From NCBI GenBank assembly GCA_015227615.1, contig JAALGZ010000015.1:831001-895000 (forward strand): a DNA stretch of 64,000 nucleotides. Reading direction: 5' to 3'. The position numbers were made by a program, and so were the translations under genes. Below, piece by piece: positions 45,209 through 57,900 of the stretch. Origin of the DNA: Labyrinthula sp. Ha. Lineage: Eukaryota > Sar > Bigyra > Labyrinthulida > Labyrinthulaceae. Within the stretch, counting starts at the first letter, position 1. Every line of letters starts with the position of its first letter. Under the pieces are notes generated by a model. The model saw only the letters and a program-made list of their open reading frames with translations, did not search any database and was not told the origin of the DNA.

Positions 45209-48200
45209 GCTTTTCCTTTGGTAATGCCATATTGTATTTACTTTTTTGTACGAAATTGCCACTAGGAAAATGACAAAGAATTAAGAAAATAGTAAAGATA
45301 CTTTTTGGGTTCTCATTAATATATAACCAAGTTTTGAGAACCTTAAAACAAACTATAATAAGATTTTAAGTATTTTTTTGAAGTTAGACTATAATTGGAG
45401 TATCTTTATGGGTTAAGACCTTTTATCCTGACCTTTATTGAAGCATTTACCAGTTGAGGCAGAGCTGATGAAGTCAAATGTACTTAAATAAATACAATTA
45501 ACACTAAAAAATATTTTTGAGTCCATTTTAATTCTATTTATAAAAAGAGAGTTACCTTTCTCTTTAATTGGTGTACTTGACAATTGGTTTCATAGGCTCT
45601 AGGTTCAATAGAGGATCTGTCTTATGTAATTATACAGAGGTTGAGAGGGTTTTATGTAAAATTTGGATCACTAAAGCAATTTGTACAGAATTTTTTTTAA
45701 TGGATACTACAAAATCATTATAATATTTATCCCCTGACCCTCAGCTCAAGTTCAGAGCAGCGGGTTAGATGGTGCTCTAAGCTTATAAATATGTTAAATG
45801 CTTAGCGCACCTAGCGCTGAAATGAATTAATTAGCATAATACTAATCTGTTGGGCTGTTTTTTGTCTTTCTTGTTTCATAGGATGATCTCGCGTACTTTT
45901 CTCATATTTTAATTTTACTCGTTCATCAATAGAGTACTGAATATTCCCTTTCTTTGTTTCTGTGTGGTGGGTGTCGCTATTACTTACAATTTAGTTGTAC
46001 AAGTTATAGGTCTATAAAAATTCTTCCCTATTCCAGTCAAATAATACATTAACTACTTACTTCCTATTTTCATATATCGATATTAAGGTTCACATAACAA
46101 TGAACGTAGTTATGCAGTTCTTACTGTGCCAGAGTTGTAACGATTCTTGAGAATTTGTGATGACTAATTTAGATTAATTTAAAAAATTATTAAGGGATCC
46201 TTACTTTTATTTTAAGCCTTCAATAAACCTTACTTTGAGCATGCTACAGGTCATCAACGAGAATGCTCTTGAAATTTAACCGCTAGGAAAGCGCCTCAAC
46301 TAGAGGTACATTCTTTCATCCAAGAAAGAAACAAAACCCATAAAGGGCATCAAACAAACCATAAAACCTACTTGTTCTTATGATATTAACCATAATAAAC
46401 TGTAAGTAGAATAACCTTAGGTATTCTTATCTTAACTTCATCCCTTATTTCGAGGTACTTTGCTGGGGTTGATCAAACAGGCATTGATGAACAACTAATT
46501 CAGTCAAGAGCCATGTAGAATCTTAGGTATAATTTGTCGAGTTATACTGTTTTCCAAAAAATATGGAAATTTTAGTTTAGAGTAGAATGTGAGTTCTTCG
46601 TGACTTTGGCTGATGAGCATTGAGATGCAGTGATACCCAATGAATTTAGCTATTGCAAGAAACCTGGATTTAACAACATAATCACGTGTCGTGTCTATGA
46701 AATTTGGAGCAAATGATAATATACAATTAATATTTTTTGCGAGTATTCAAGCGGTTTTTGTGTAAGAAAATGGAACAAAAAAGCATGTACCCTTCTTACT
46801 GAGGCATTCTAATGCACATTAAAAAACGATAAATGGAGCTAGCGAAGATGAAATTGACACAATATCTATAAATTTAAATTAATATTCCCTCAAATTACTT
46901 TTGAGGACTCTTTTTGACAGATTACTTTTAATAGGGTTCTTAATGCCTTATATCCGGGTCATACCATTTTGTTGCCCGGTTCTTGTGTCTTACTGTTATA
47001 CAAAGATAGCAACCCGATCGGTAGATCGGTTTCTACAATCTGTATCAAAGAGTCAAAATAGATAGATAAAATGGAAGTATTAATGATAAAAACTAGTAAC
47101 TAGACTTTAGGAGAACCTGCTGTGTTTAACGTTAATTTCAAGACTTAGAGTCCAGATCCAGTGATATTGAGAACAAAACCTAACAAAAATAACGCAAAGG
47201 TGCCGATCTGAGACAGAATCAATCTTTGGATCAACAGGATGATTTTTTTAAGTTTTCTATATGACGAATATCGAGTTTTCAATATAAAAAATATAGCGGG
47301 GTCATACGTCTTTGTGGCTTTAGAGTTTATACATTTACTAAAACCGAGCCAATGTATAAATATATTGACCAATATTAGTTTCAGCAATGTAAGCATTGTG
47401 AAACCTCTACTTAGAAACCTTAATATCTAGGGTATACTTGCATTTTATAATGACAGTAGAAAATGATTTTAATAACCTAAGCTTAGATCGATCTACTCAG
47501 CTCGAATACATGGGATGATCTTCATGATCTTTTTTTACTTGTAATCGTCTATACTTAACCTAGGCTCAGAAATATTAAGCTTAATGGCGACTGAAATAAT
47601 TGAAACTCCGTTATTATCCAAAGAATGAAAAATAACTATGGATATTTCGTCTCAATATATATATTGTTTTCCCCGCTAATAGCCCTTACTTTTGTCTTAC
47701 GGCAAAATAAAGTCCTTAAAGGCCACAGAAAGAAAATGTTGAAAGTATTTTGTTTTTTGGGGGGGGTACTCTGAGGTTGGAAACCCTTCAGTCTTACAAG
47801 TAGTACATAACTGACCCAATGCCCTTCCTTGCGAAGTCTGGCATATGAATTGGATATAGTACTAGAAGTACATGCTCTGATAGCTAAAGCCACTGACTCT
47901 TGTTAAGCACTAGGCACAAATTTTTTGTAAAGCTAGGTGCAGCTTCTCAATTGCTTATGTAATAACTTTAAGCAGGAAGAAAGATAGTTATCAACCTGAA
48001 ACTACACTCTTAGTCTAGTTTTCTTCTAAAGAAAAGCAGCAAGTTATACAACACATAATACGCATATTGGAGCATTGGATAAAATAACTGGTGATAGGTT
48101 CTAGCTTGGCATTGGCAAAATGCATATGTGGATAATATCAGTTATACTCAATAATTGCAATTTTGATGGTACTCCTTGAACTTTATTAAAAGTACACAAT

Positions 48201-51091
48201 TATGGTGTTGTTCTGAATCCAATAGTGAACATTTACTTCGTATTTTACTTAGTAAGTCATATGTTTGGATATCACACATACTAAAGCGCTAAACTATATT
48301 GCTTAGTGTGCATACAACTGATGCATTCGAACAACCCTGTTATACTTATTATTTCAGAGAGATCGTGAAAGAGGGTAATTGTGTCAGTCTGGGCAATACA
48401 TCATAGCTCAACTGAGTGCCACCAATTAAATGTCTTCTGGTAAATGATCTTATTCAGACTAACCTTGCTGAGTTTTTTTCATGTTAGGTATCCTTAAGTG
48501 ACAGGTTCCAAAGTTGATACGTAACTTTTAGGCGTCTACTATATGGATCTTCTCAAGTTGTTTAGGTTGAATCTAGAAATAACTAATCGTTGGGCTTATT
48601 GCTAGTCTTACACAGCATTTAATATGACATTGTTATTACTGAAACGATAAATGAATCCCATCCAAAATTTCGTCATACTAGTGTGTGCATCCTTATGTGA
48701 GGGAGTGCATCGAACCAGCTCATCCATTTACATTAGCTTGCATATACTATTATCATCCAAACCTATTTCGTTGCAGTATTATCTCCTTAAACTGTAAAAA
48801 TTGTAAACAAAATCTATTTTACTCAAAGTATTCAAGAATAGATTACTTATTACTTAGTACTACAGAACTTTACTCTCACAAACGATAATCAAGCTCGTGA
48901 TTTCTCCTTTTGATTATCTCCCAAAACTTGATAAACTTTTAAATAAAGTGTTATGTGTATCTTCAGCTAAGATTTCCAACGGAATACTGTTGCTACAAAA
49001 TTTGTCTAGACTAATTAAATATTTTCCCATAATAGTCAGTTTAAATTAATGCTTTATCAATGGGAAAGTTAAACTTTTATTTCAAAGCAACGCAAGTAGA
49101 CAATGGTTACACTATTGATAATTGAAAGCTGGATCCATTTAGTGATATACTGCCATATCTGATAGGGAAGAAGATGTAGCTCAACATTATTAATACACTT
49201 AACCTATAGCTTTATAATCATTGTAAGATAGTTCAATGTTTTCTAATTAATAATATCAATTGGTATTTACATTATTAGGTTAGACTCGCAGATTATTCAA
49301 AATAATTAACAGTAGAGTATTAGTGTCATTCCTTACTGAAGATGAACCATCTGAATATACCACAAAAAAAAATGTTTAATTCATTCTTAAGTAGAAAATA
49401 TGATACTAAAAACATATTGAAGCGTTCGAATCTTTAAGCAACAGGTCTATAAACTGTTTGCAATTTGAGCATCAAAGTTTTCAACCATTCATATAAATGT
49501 ATTCTTTTCTGTTTCTCTAAGTTTTTTCTTTAAGAAAAAACTCTTAATCTAATACCCATCGGAATTACATTGGTTCCTGAACTCTAGCTATACTGCTAAG
49601 AAGAAATATAATACTGGTACATATTTTTATTTTAGTCATGGTTTCAAGCAAAATATTATTTACAGTCTTGTCTCGAGTATAACAATTAACAAGATGTATT
49701 TCGTCACTCAAAAGAGCAATGCAATGGATAATCCAATTTGGACATAGTGCATGGTTGTTAAAGTGTTAGTGAAGAGTATTTAAGAAAATTATCACATATA
49801 AAAGATTTAAAGAGCAAAACTATATTTCAGCTACTGCTTAACTCATAGCATTCTTCTACACATAATATTCTGAACAGGTATAGTTTCTTTACGCTGTCTC
49901 AATAAAGTATAACTTCTGAAAATGTGGTTTCTACTTGTTAGATTTTAATACCTTCTAGAATAAAAAGAAAAAAGCTCTTAAAATAGTTCTCAATAAGAAA
50001 ACCCTTAGGTAGACTCATAACTTAGATGGGAAACTTAGAATGAAGCCTACAGATAACAATGTTTATGATCCCATTTTGTCTATTTTCAGGGAGAAAAGTA
50101 CTACACGCCTCATTGAACGCTTTTTGCAAAGACTTTTAGCACTACATCTTTGGTTTCCTCTGTTTTAAACCTTGTTATCAGTGCTTGTGTTATATTATCA
50201 TTTTTTCTTTTATTTTACCAGGAGTAATATAAGCATTCCAAGTTATTTACCTGTATACATAATATCTATCATGGTTGAATTGAGACACTACATTTAAATT
50301 TCATAATTATGATTTAAGTCACGACGATATTAAGATTAGATTGTAATCACTACGTTATGAAGAGCATGCAAGGTGGTCAGTAGAAAAAATTTGCCATTGA
50401 TGCACTCTAGAAACTACGTAAACCTCAGCAACAGTAATATAATGTTTTCAATTAGCATATGTCACTGATAACAGTCGTTTCTAATTATAATTTCATGGAG
50501 AGAGCTGGTTCTACTAACTTCTGTGGCCCACTAAGTGAAATCATTTGGTTCTGTAATGAGTCCTACCGTTGGCGCATTTGTTGCAAAGATTCCTAGCTTT
50601 GTCAATTTTTTTAGAGAGGTCAATGGTTTTACACTTGTGATTACTCAGTAGCAGTAAATGTAGTGTAACCACCAAAGGATACAGCATCAAGACCAAAACT
50701 TGTGAGTAATTACACTTCGGTAAAGTTCAAAGCTAGGGCAGAATTGCTTACAAATGATGTAGTTCTGCAGAAAACTTACACAGAAGAAGTGTTAAAGCTT
50801 CAAATGCGGGTTACTCGTTATAGGCTCTAACAAGCAATAGCCCTACACAGCTATGAATAGAACATAAAATTTATCCTAGACCCCGCTAATTAATTTTTTC
50901 TACGACAAGAGAGTAGTAAGCTTATAGATCCGAGTCAAAAGGCATAACAGGTCAACCACATTTGAATTGTATTCAAGGAAGAGCACTAACGAGAAAGTTT
51001 CTAACTTTGGTTTCATAGTTTACGTCAAGTTAAAGCGAAATATATATCAAAGACTTAATATACTAGAGTAAGAAAAAGTTTTGGGCAATCC
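45209..51091. other. Gene desert, about 5.9 kb
   Basis: AT-rich with no supportable coding region. Open frames are 60-85 codons and unrecognisable. A G-run (eight G) lies near 47760, and a small perfect hairpin CCGATC-GGTA-GATCGG at 47014-47029. TAACCGCTAG at about 46278 is the reverse complement of a word in the ADAM promoter. No RNA gene seen. Confidence 0.5.
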
Positions 51092-52339
51092 TTAAATTTT
51101 CACTCCTTTGCTCCTCAACTTCTTCTCATTCAAGATGTCTCCTTGAGTTGGTGACCCTGGAGTGGCAAAATCTAAAGCATCATCAAACTTCTCACCGTCC
51201 TTTTCGGCGACATTAGGTACAACTGTTCTATTCTTCGATACCGCCAATCCTTTAGTCAAACCTTTCTCTCTATAAATTCGGCCTAACTTCTTCATTCGCG
51301 CTTCATTCTCGACCAAAAATTGCTGCTGGGGACCAATAACTGATCCTGGTCTAGCTATTCTAAAATAACCAATTAACTCTTTCGCTGTAATGTCATAATG
51401 TTTCATCAAAAATAATCCAATGCACGTTCCGGTTCTTCCCAATCCAGCTTTGCAGTGAACCCCTACAGCACCTTTTTGTTGAAAGATAGTTTTCTCACAG
51501 AGTTCAATAAATCTATGTATAATTTCCATCGGGGGATTACCACCATCAGGGTAAAACAATTCCTCATGGTGAATCCCTGCCTTTTTAAAATGACTTGCCT
51601 TATACATTTTTTGATTTAAACGTATGATCAGTTTTACACTTTTAGATTTCAAGTAAGGAATATAATCTGAAGGAGTAAATGAATAGTAACCATTTCCAAT
51701 GTGCTTTTTCTGCTCCAATGGACCTGCAAAAGCAACGAATTGCTTCTGTACAAGCCAATTTAAATCACCCATCTGCAAATTACAATAATTCTCGTATTCT
51801 TCAACATTAAACTTGTGCAGAAATCTTTTCTTAGGCCTTTTCCCATTTTGCTTTTTTTGGCCACCTTTAAACCAATTTAAAGTATAAGCTTTATATAGTC
51901 CGTTAACACAGTCTTCAACGGACAGGTCAAACTGATTAGGAAAATAAGATGCATCATGAAAAAATATAAACGGTCGAGAAGGGGATTCGAGGGGCTTAAG
52001 AGCTTGTTCGGCAGTTTTACCAAGACACAAAATCGAATAAGCGCAGATTAGAACAGCTGAGTTATTCCTAAATGTATCTTCATTACTTGAAATGTAGTAT
52101 ATCACTTTATTTTCGCACTCGGGTTCTTTTAGTAACAAGTGCAGGTCTCTGCAGAAAATATAGGTTTTACCTAATGAAAGGGGACCAAAATCGTCACAAT
52201 ATTCGTCGTATCGCAGCTTATCATCTGAAGTGAAGCAAAATATTTTCTCTCCTTGTGGTAGCTTTAAATTATTTCGCTTTTGGGTTGCGAAGTATAATCT
52301 GTCTTTTATTATTTCAAAACAATCTACGAAATTTAACAT
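51092..52339 (-). CDS. CDC14: Cdc14 dual-specificity protein phosphatase
   Basis: A single-exon 415-aa protein with a true ATG. It has the two-domain Cdc14 plan: an N-terminal DSP-like domain without the Cys-Arg loop (about 1-150), a linker, and the catalytic domain. The active site is VGVHCKAGLGRTG with Cys296 and Arg302, the general acid is Asp265 in FYPDGGNPP, and the Gln-rich loop reads ARPGSVIGPQQQFL (329-342). These are diagnostic for Cdc14, which removes phosphates from Ser-Pro CDK sites at mitotic exit and, in flagellates, also acts in ciliogenesis. The tail after about 360 is short, Lys/Asp-rich, and ends in KLRSKGVKI; no clear nuclear export signal. An AACGG site lies 215 bp upstream. 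Confidence 0.96.
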   Translation of the reverse strand: MLNFVDCFEIIKDRLYFATQKRNNLKLPQGEKIFCFTSDDKLRYDEYCDDFGPLSLGKTYIFCRDLHLLLKEPECENKVIYYISSNEDTFRNNSAVLICAYSILCLGKTAEQALKPLESPSRPFIFFHDASYFPNQFDLSVEDCVNGLYKAYTLNWFKGGQKKQNGKRPKKRFLHKFNVEEYENYCNLQMGDLNWLVQKQFVAFAGPLEQKKHIGNGYYSFTPSDYIPYLKSKSVKLIIRLNQKMYKASHFKKAGIHHEELFYPDGGNPPMEIIHRFIELCEKTIFQQKGAVGVHCKAGLGRTGTCIGLFLMKHYDITAKELIGYFRIARPGSVIGPQQQFLVENEARMKKLGRIYREKGLTKGLAVSKNRTVVPNVAEKDGEKFDDALDFATPGSPTQGDILNEKKLRSKGVKI

Positions 52340-52655
52340 TTTTTTCTGTTTCTGCGTCGATAAAGTTTACTTTTTGATAGAAGGGAATGAGGTGTAGGGA
52401 TATAGTTTGTCTAATTGTATCTTCTGGGTTTAAAAGATGTCGTTCGTATCGGGATATGTTCGAAACCCTTTTTTGTTTTTGCAACGTGCTTTCAGTGCAA
52501 TTTATGCCAAAAGATGGATATAAATTTTGGGCAATTGCTTCATGTTCCCAAAATAACGGAACTTTCTAAACCGAAAACTATAAAAGAAATATAGAATAAT
52601 GACGTCATTATAACCCTGCAGAACAAAAGAAAGAACAGAGTTAAGGGCACACGCT
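52340..52655. promoter_or_regulatory. Intergenic region upstream of CDC14 with AACGG
   Basis: This 316-bp region between CDC14 and the CSN1-like gene (same strand) holds AACGG at 52555-52559 (context AAATAACGGAACTT). It must contain the CDC14 promoter and the 3' end of the CSN1-like transcript. A TGACGTCATTA word (CRE-like palindrome) lies near 52600. Confidence 0.35.
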
Positions 52656-54010
52656 CTAAGTGGATACATCCATAGAAGTTTCTGTCAAAGAACTCGTATC
52701 AACTGGAAGAGGTTCAGTGCTTGTAGGTTGTTGTAGAGAAATAAAAAGTCTATCACACATTAAGATTCTCTGTGTTTTGACATCACCAATGTTCACTTCT
52801 TGCTTGACTAAGAAGCCGCGCTCCAAATCAAGTTTGAAATTTATTCGTTTCTCTTTTATAATAGTCTCGAAACAAGACAATATATCCTCCTTAGAAAAGA
52901 TTGGCGCAGCTTGGTGGAACAATTGCTCCAAGTTCACTAAAGAGTAGAAACTACAATATCTTTCCAACATACGTGGGAGTAAGGCATTCATCAACCTTGG
53001 AAAAGCAACATCTTTTCCCTGGCCAAAAAAGAAAAGGTTTGCATCTGAAAGCAGCTCGCTGAAAAGTTGCACAACTTTGGAAATGTTACCAAACATAAAA
53101 TTTTTCAGTAAATCACGGTTAGTTCGCTTCTCACTCAGCAATGCCTTTAAAGTTGGAGAAGTCTGTACGTCATTACCTGTAGTTTCTGAACCAAGCGCTG
53201 CCTGAATCTCTCCAAAATCAGCTGCTAGAAGCACTGTTACGGCAACCAGGAAAGATGCATCATTTAAGTTCACATAGTCTAACTCCTTCATAGTAGCATC
53301 TATTCCAAAAATCAAACCAACGTCAACTTGTTTAACTTCTTCGTAAGCAGATTTCAAATCTGCTTTCATAAATAAAAATAAAAACGAGACCAAGTGAAAC
53401 TCACTTTTTATTTGTTCAAATATAACATTTGTTAGAATTCCATCTCTGCCAACTTTTTCAAACAGCGTCTTACCACTTAACAAAACCTCTTCAAATGCTC
53501 TTGTCAAACCTTCTTCCTTCTCTCTATTTAACGGTAACATAAAGAAGCAATTTTTGATTTTTCCAAAAATATTTTCCAATAATATATCGGTTGAAATACA
53601 AATATTAGAAAGAGATACAAAAAGAGAAAAACTTTGATCAAACCGTCCTAGTTGAAAGTAGAATTCTGCAAGTCTTGATTTATCACGCTAGAATATTATA
53701 TAGGAAAAAAAGTATACAGCAATCTCAACACCATAACCTTTATCCATTGATAGTTTAATCATACTTTGAAGTTTATTTTCGTGTTTTAAAATTTCTTTTC
53801 TCTCTTCTTGAGTTAGAAATTTTTCAACAAAACGTTCAGGAAACCAGATAGAGTTCTTTTTAATACCATTTTGAGATCTAATTGTAGAAACTAAATCCGA
53901 ATAGTCAACTCTAAATATAAATATCAGATAAAAATAGACTTTTGATTTTGATTAATAGATAAACAATGCAAATGAACTGCTTTTGCGATTGAAGAATAAC
54001 TGCTTTTCAT
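52656..54010 (-). CDS. COP9 signalosome subunit 1 / Rpn7-like PCI protein (3 exons)
   Basis: Exons, in transcript order, are 54010-53940, 53910-53718 and 53687-52656. They join into 432 codons (431 aa). The introns are 29 bp (GTC donor, the only non-GTA one) and 30 bp. The N-terminal half is helical (DYSDLVSTIRSQNGI, then KGYGVEIARDKSRLAEFYFQ), recalling the TPR-like solenoid of Rpn7/CSN1. The C-terminal half ends in a winged-helix PCI module: YCSFYSLVNLEQLFHQAAPI, then KEDILSCFETIIKEKRINFK and a hydrophobic strand. Length and the extended Ser/Thr/Met tail favour CSN1 over proteasome Rpn7. CSN1 is part of the complex that removes NEDD8 from cullins. The two upstream exons rest on frame and splice-site fit, not on strong conservation. 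Confidence 0.8.
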
Positions 54011-54112
54011 GTTAATGTCTCTCTGGGCCATATGGCCTATGGTAAAACTTAATATTAGATTACCCTAACCAAGATTTCAAAACAAGAAAACAAACACTTA
54101 ACAACCTTAAAA

Positions 54113-54871
54113 CTATTCTGCTAGTTCAGAAACTCTTTTAAATTTAAATATATTTATTTCATCTTCTGTATATATTAACTCAGAAGCAAAACCTTGGGAA
54201 ATCATTCCGTCAAAGAAGCTGTTCTCCCAACTAAACCTGTCGATGTGTGCAAAAAGAATTTCAGTTTCACAGTCAACGGGACAGAACGTCTTAAACGAGG
54301 AAAGAAGAAGCGGAATGTTTTCCTTGGCAAAAATAAGATCAGATCCGATAACATACCGAAAACTTCCTTCTCTGCCCTTTAACTTTCCTCTAAAATCTGC
54401 TCCCCAATACAGCTCCTCCATCTCAATCATCCCACACAACTCAGATACAAAGTTTGTTGATTTCAAATTACTTTCAATATTTTCCTGAAGCAACTCCAAA
54501 ACGATGCTTTGATCTGTAAACATAACGTTTCCACCCAGCATTGTCAGCACTAATCCCACTAGCCCCGTTCCTGTACCCACTTCGCAAATGGAGGATCCCT
54601 CAAAAGCACCTCTGCCAAAATTTGAGCTTGTTTCTAAAAATTTCGACATTACCCTTGCACATTTTGTAGTGCCTCCAACAATGTTTAGCTCGGGAAGTGC
54701 AGCATCAGACTTAGCAAGAAGAGGCCACTTTAAGTAAAGGCTTTGATCGTGTGAAGCATCGTTATGAGTTGTAGCTTTTCCAGTTGCACACATTTCACAT
54801 TCACATAACTGTTTTAGTGAAGTATTTTGCCAAGTATTTATTTTTTCTGGTGTATCAAGTTGAGCACTCAT
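54113..54871 (-). CDS. METTL21-type protein-lysine methyltransferase
   Basis: A single-exon 252-aa class I SAM-dependent methyltransferase starting at a true ATG (MSAQLDTPEKINTW). SSICEVGTGTGLVGLVLTML is motif I with the Glu/Asp-x-Gly-x-Gly loop. FTDQSIVLELLQENIESN supplies the acidic loop that holds the ribose. ELYWGADF is the E-x-x-W-G signature of the Methyltransf_16/METTL21 family, and YVIGSDLIFAKENIPLLL follows as motif post-I/II (its S-D-x-x-F in place of the common S-D-x-x-Y). Members modify lysines of Hsp70, eEF1A, eEF2 and similar proteins; the target here is not readable. It precedes the CSN1-like gene by 102 bp on the same strand. Confidence 0.88.
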   Translation of the reverse strand: MSAQLDTPEKINTWQNTSLKQLCECEMCATGKATTHNDASHDQSLYLKWPLLAKSDAALPELNIVGGTTKCARVMSKFLETSSNFGRGAFEGSSICEVGTGTGLVGLVLTMLGGNVMFTDQSIVLELLQENIESNLKSTNFVSELCGMIEMEELYWGADFRGKLKGREGSFRYVIGSDLIFAKENIPLLLSSFKTFCPVDCETEILFAHIDRFSWENSFFDGMISQGFASELIYTEDEINIFKFKRVSELAE

Positions 54872-54963
54872 TCTTTACTGCAGTTTCGTTTTCTTTGTTT
54901 CTTTTGAATTCTAATTTTGATATTTTGGGCAATTGGCAAAATGGACATTTCAATACCGGGCCT

Positions 54964-54975
54964 GCCGTTAAACAG
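54964..54975. promoter_or_regulatory. GCCGTTAAACAG word upstream of the methyltransferase gene
   Basis: Identical over 12 bp to 7851-7862 in the HGD/EML promoter. It lies about 93 bp upstream of the ATG at 54871. On the gene's own strand it reads CTGTTTAACGGC. Confidence 0.4.
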
Positions 54976-57900
54976 TCTTTAGTGAAAAACAAAAACAAGA
55001 ACAAAATTGGGTAATACAAGACGTCGACAAATAGGTTTTGAATACCTTTAATATACTAATATATTGCAATTACTGGCATATAAGAATTATTAATTCTGCA
55101 TAAGAAATTAAGTTACAAGGATTAGGGGATGAGGTATATGTCATGTAGTGTATTAGGCATGCTGCAGAAAAAGTTGTGCTTTAACTTTTACCAGAAAAGT
55201 ATCTTATTTATAATTAATTTAAAAAAAATATTATCACTTTTGTAGTTAATATGATTAACATGTGCCTTAGTATCGAGAGTATTCATACAGGATATCTGAA
55301 GATTGGTCCAAGATTTATCAAGTAGAAGGGCAACTTTAAAATCATTTGCGAGATAAACCCAATAGAAAATACGAAAAAAAACGTAATGTATTTATAAATA
55401 GGTATATAACTTGTGAAAGATTATCTCTTACCCGCATAAATGAACTGGCAGCAAAGGCATAGACTCTGCATAGCGACTGCTTTACAAGGAACATAAAATG
55501 AACACTACCGGCTTCGAGTTCAAGAGAAACAGCAGATAATTCGAAGCCACAATTACTACAAATAACAAGGTTATTTTATGGTAGAAGATATATGGGTAAC
55601 TTTTACTTTACTTTGTCCACCGACACCTGGAAACAAATCATGAGACATAAAGGAAGGGAACCTAATTGACATTTAATCAATTTTCTTCTTTCTGTTTGCT
55701 CAGTTTCAAACTAAATGGTTGTATAACATTTGATCATTGACTCTGAAATTTCAGACTAATCTATATATATTAATCTATGATTAAAATATTCGAAATATGA
55801 TAGTAGTAACTTATTGTTGAGGCGCTTGCTTGGACATATTAAGCTGAAATACTCAATTTTTTCATCCCGGAACCCTAGATATTACAGCATCAAGTAGAAT
55901 AAAGAAAATGCCATGTGTAACATATGCTACAGTTTTCGTAGTAATCTAATAATAGGTTTGTGGGCATTGAAATCTTGTTGCTAACTGTCCAGAATAGTGA
56001 AAATTTCGCTAAAACTGCTTTAACTAAGCCATTTTAAGTTATAGAATATTAAACAGAACTCCAAATTCCAGCCATGAAAATTCTGTTTAAAAAAAGCAAT
56101 AAGGGACACAAGGTTAAGTTATAAACATCTGATATAGAGTTAAGAATATACCTTACTTCCACCCAGAGGGTTAGATTTTATGAGGGAAATGATCCGTTGC
56201 TAAGAATGCTGTATGGCCCATGCTGCGGTATAAGGTCAGAAGAAAATTTTAAATTTAAGGGTTCAATGAGATGCTTTAAGAAACAGGATCCAGAAAAATA
56301 ACAGCACTTAGAAATTAACCTTGATCAAGACATTACTAGATTTTCATTGAACTGAGAAATTAACCAACAAAATATCATGAACACTCAGATAACACCCAAT
56401 AGAAGGAATACAGCTTTCTTTTGACAATCTTAAGTATAAGAAGCGTTTCTTGGACTAATTCTTTTCTTTTGTAATTGAAGTTGATATCACTTTAAACACT
56501 AAGCTTTTAGCTGGTTAAGGTGGAAAAGTGCAAACTAAGAGAAAATTTATCGGAGACAACTAAATAAAAACATATCATATGCTGTTAGGCATTTGGTCTT
56601 ATCGGTTTAGATATAGATATTACACGAGGGTATTATTCATGGGAGAGAATACAAAATTTGAAAACATGAGGAATGTCTTCGTCGATTTGCGACTACGACA
56701 AAGGTGGTGCGCCATATTATCATATGCCCAGTCTAGCACATTTTAAGATTTAATGAAGAAATGTTAAAAATTTGGCAAGTGTGCTTCAATGATATGAAAA
56801 CGAAACTACTTGATTTCAATCTATCTAGCTAAATATAGTAAGATTACATCATATGTTCTGCTTCTAAGTTAGTTGCAAACAATTCTTGTTTAGATCTAGA
56901 TAAATTTAGCTCTTAACATAGTCATACTCCTAAGCCTAAGATTTGCAGTTATATAGCCTGCCAATATGCTTACAAAAGTCATGAAATAGCTTTCTCCTTA
57001 ATTGGTATTATATTCATAGCTGAGGGCATGTATGTGAAGAGAGCACCCAAAAAACAGTGGTCCTACACAAAACGTTTTGCCTATTCCATACAGAACGCTC
57101 TTCAGCTATTTCAAGCTCGTTTGAATAGAATTCCCCGATCTCACTTTTTGAAACTATGGTATCCTAGGACTTATATTATATATGTTAAACTCTGGTTGTT
57201 TTTACAATTTCTACAACAAAATTTACTCATTTCCTTAGTCGAGGCACGTGTTGTTATTTCTTTTTATATGTTGAATCATTGTATGCTCTTTCTTATTTGA
57301 GCGGTAAGTAATATAGTTTAGGTTTTCTTCTTTACGGAGAGTGCCTTTGGAATTGATAGCTGTGGTATATTTTGACACAGGTTATTTTGGCCAACGTAGT
57401 TACAAAGATTAGTTCATGTTGCATATTCAGATTCTAACAAGAATTAAGACATTTCAAGGACAAACAATATAGGATTATTACAGTTGCAACTATCTATCGA
57501 AATGAAATGTAACCGTGAACTGATTTTTGTTCTCATAAGTTAGTGATTCATAATAAAACGCAAAAAATTTCTTGCTGTTTATCCAGCCATCAAAATTTCC
57601 TTTCGGAAGCTATTTAAGTGCCATAGAATCAAAGAAAACCGTTAATTGGTTCATTCAATAATACACTACTGTCTTGAAAGTAGTTAATGTTATGTCTATC
57701 TGTAATCTGGTTACGGATAACTCAGAATGACGAATGCAACTCTAGAAGTATAATACCAAGGATTCTTATTATGGCAATGAGATAAAATATCTAGCGTAAA
57801 AGTTCTTATCTTTATACCATTCAATAAACCAATTTTAGCTAAAAATATTAACAATTATAAATAAAATATTGGATATAGTCATGCAGGGACACTCTCCCAA

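Noticed and set aside
57028-57300. Isolated 90-codon ATG-started frame
   Set aside because: No family features, no promoter motif upstream, alone in a desert.
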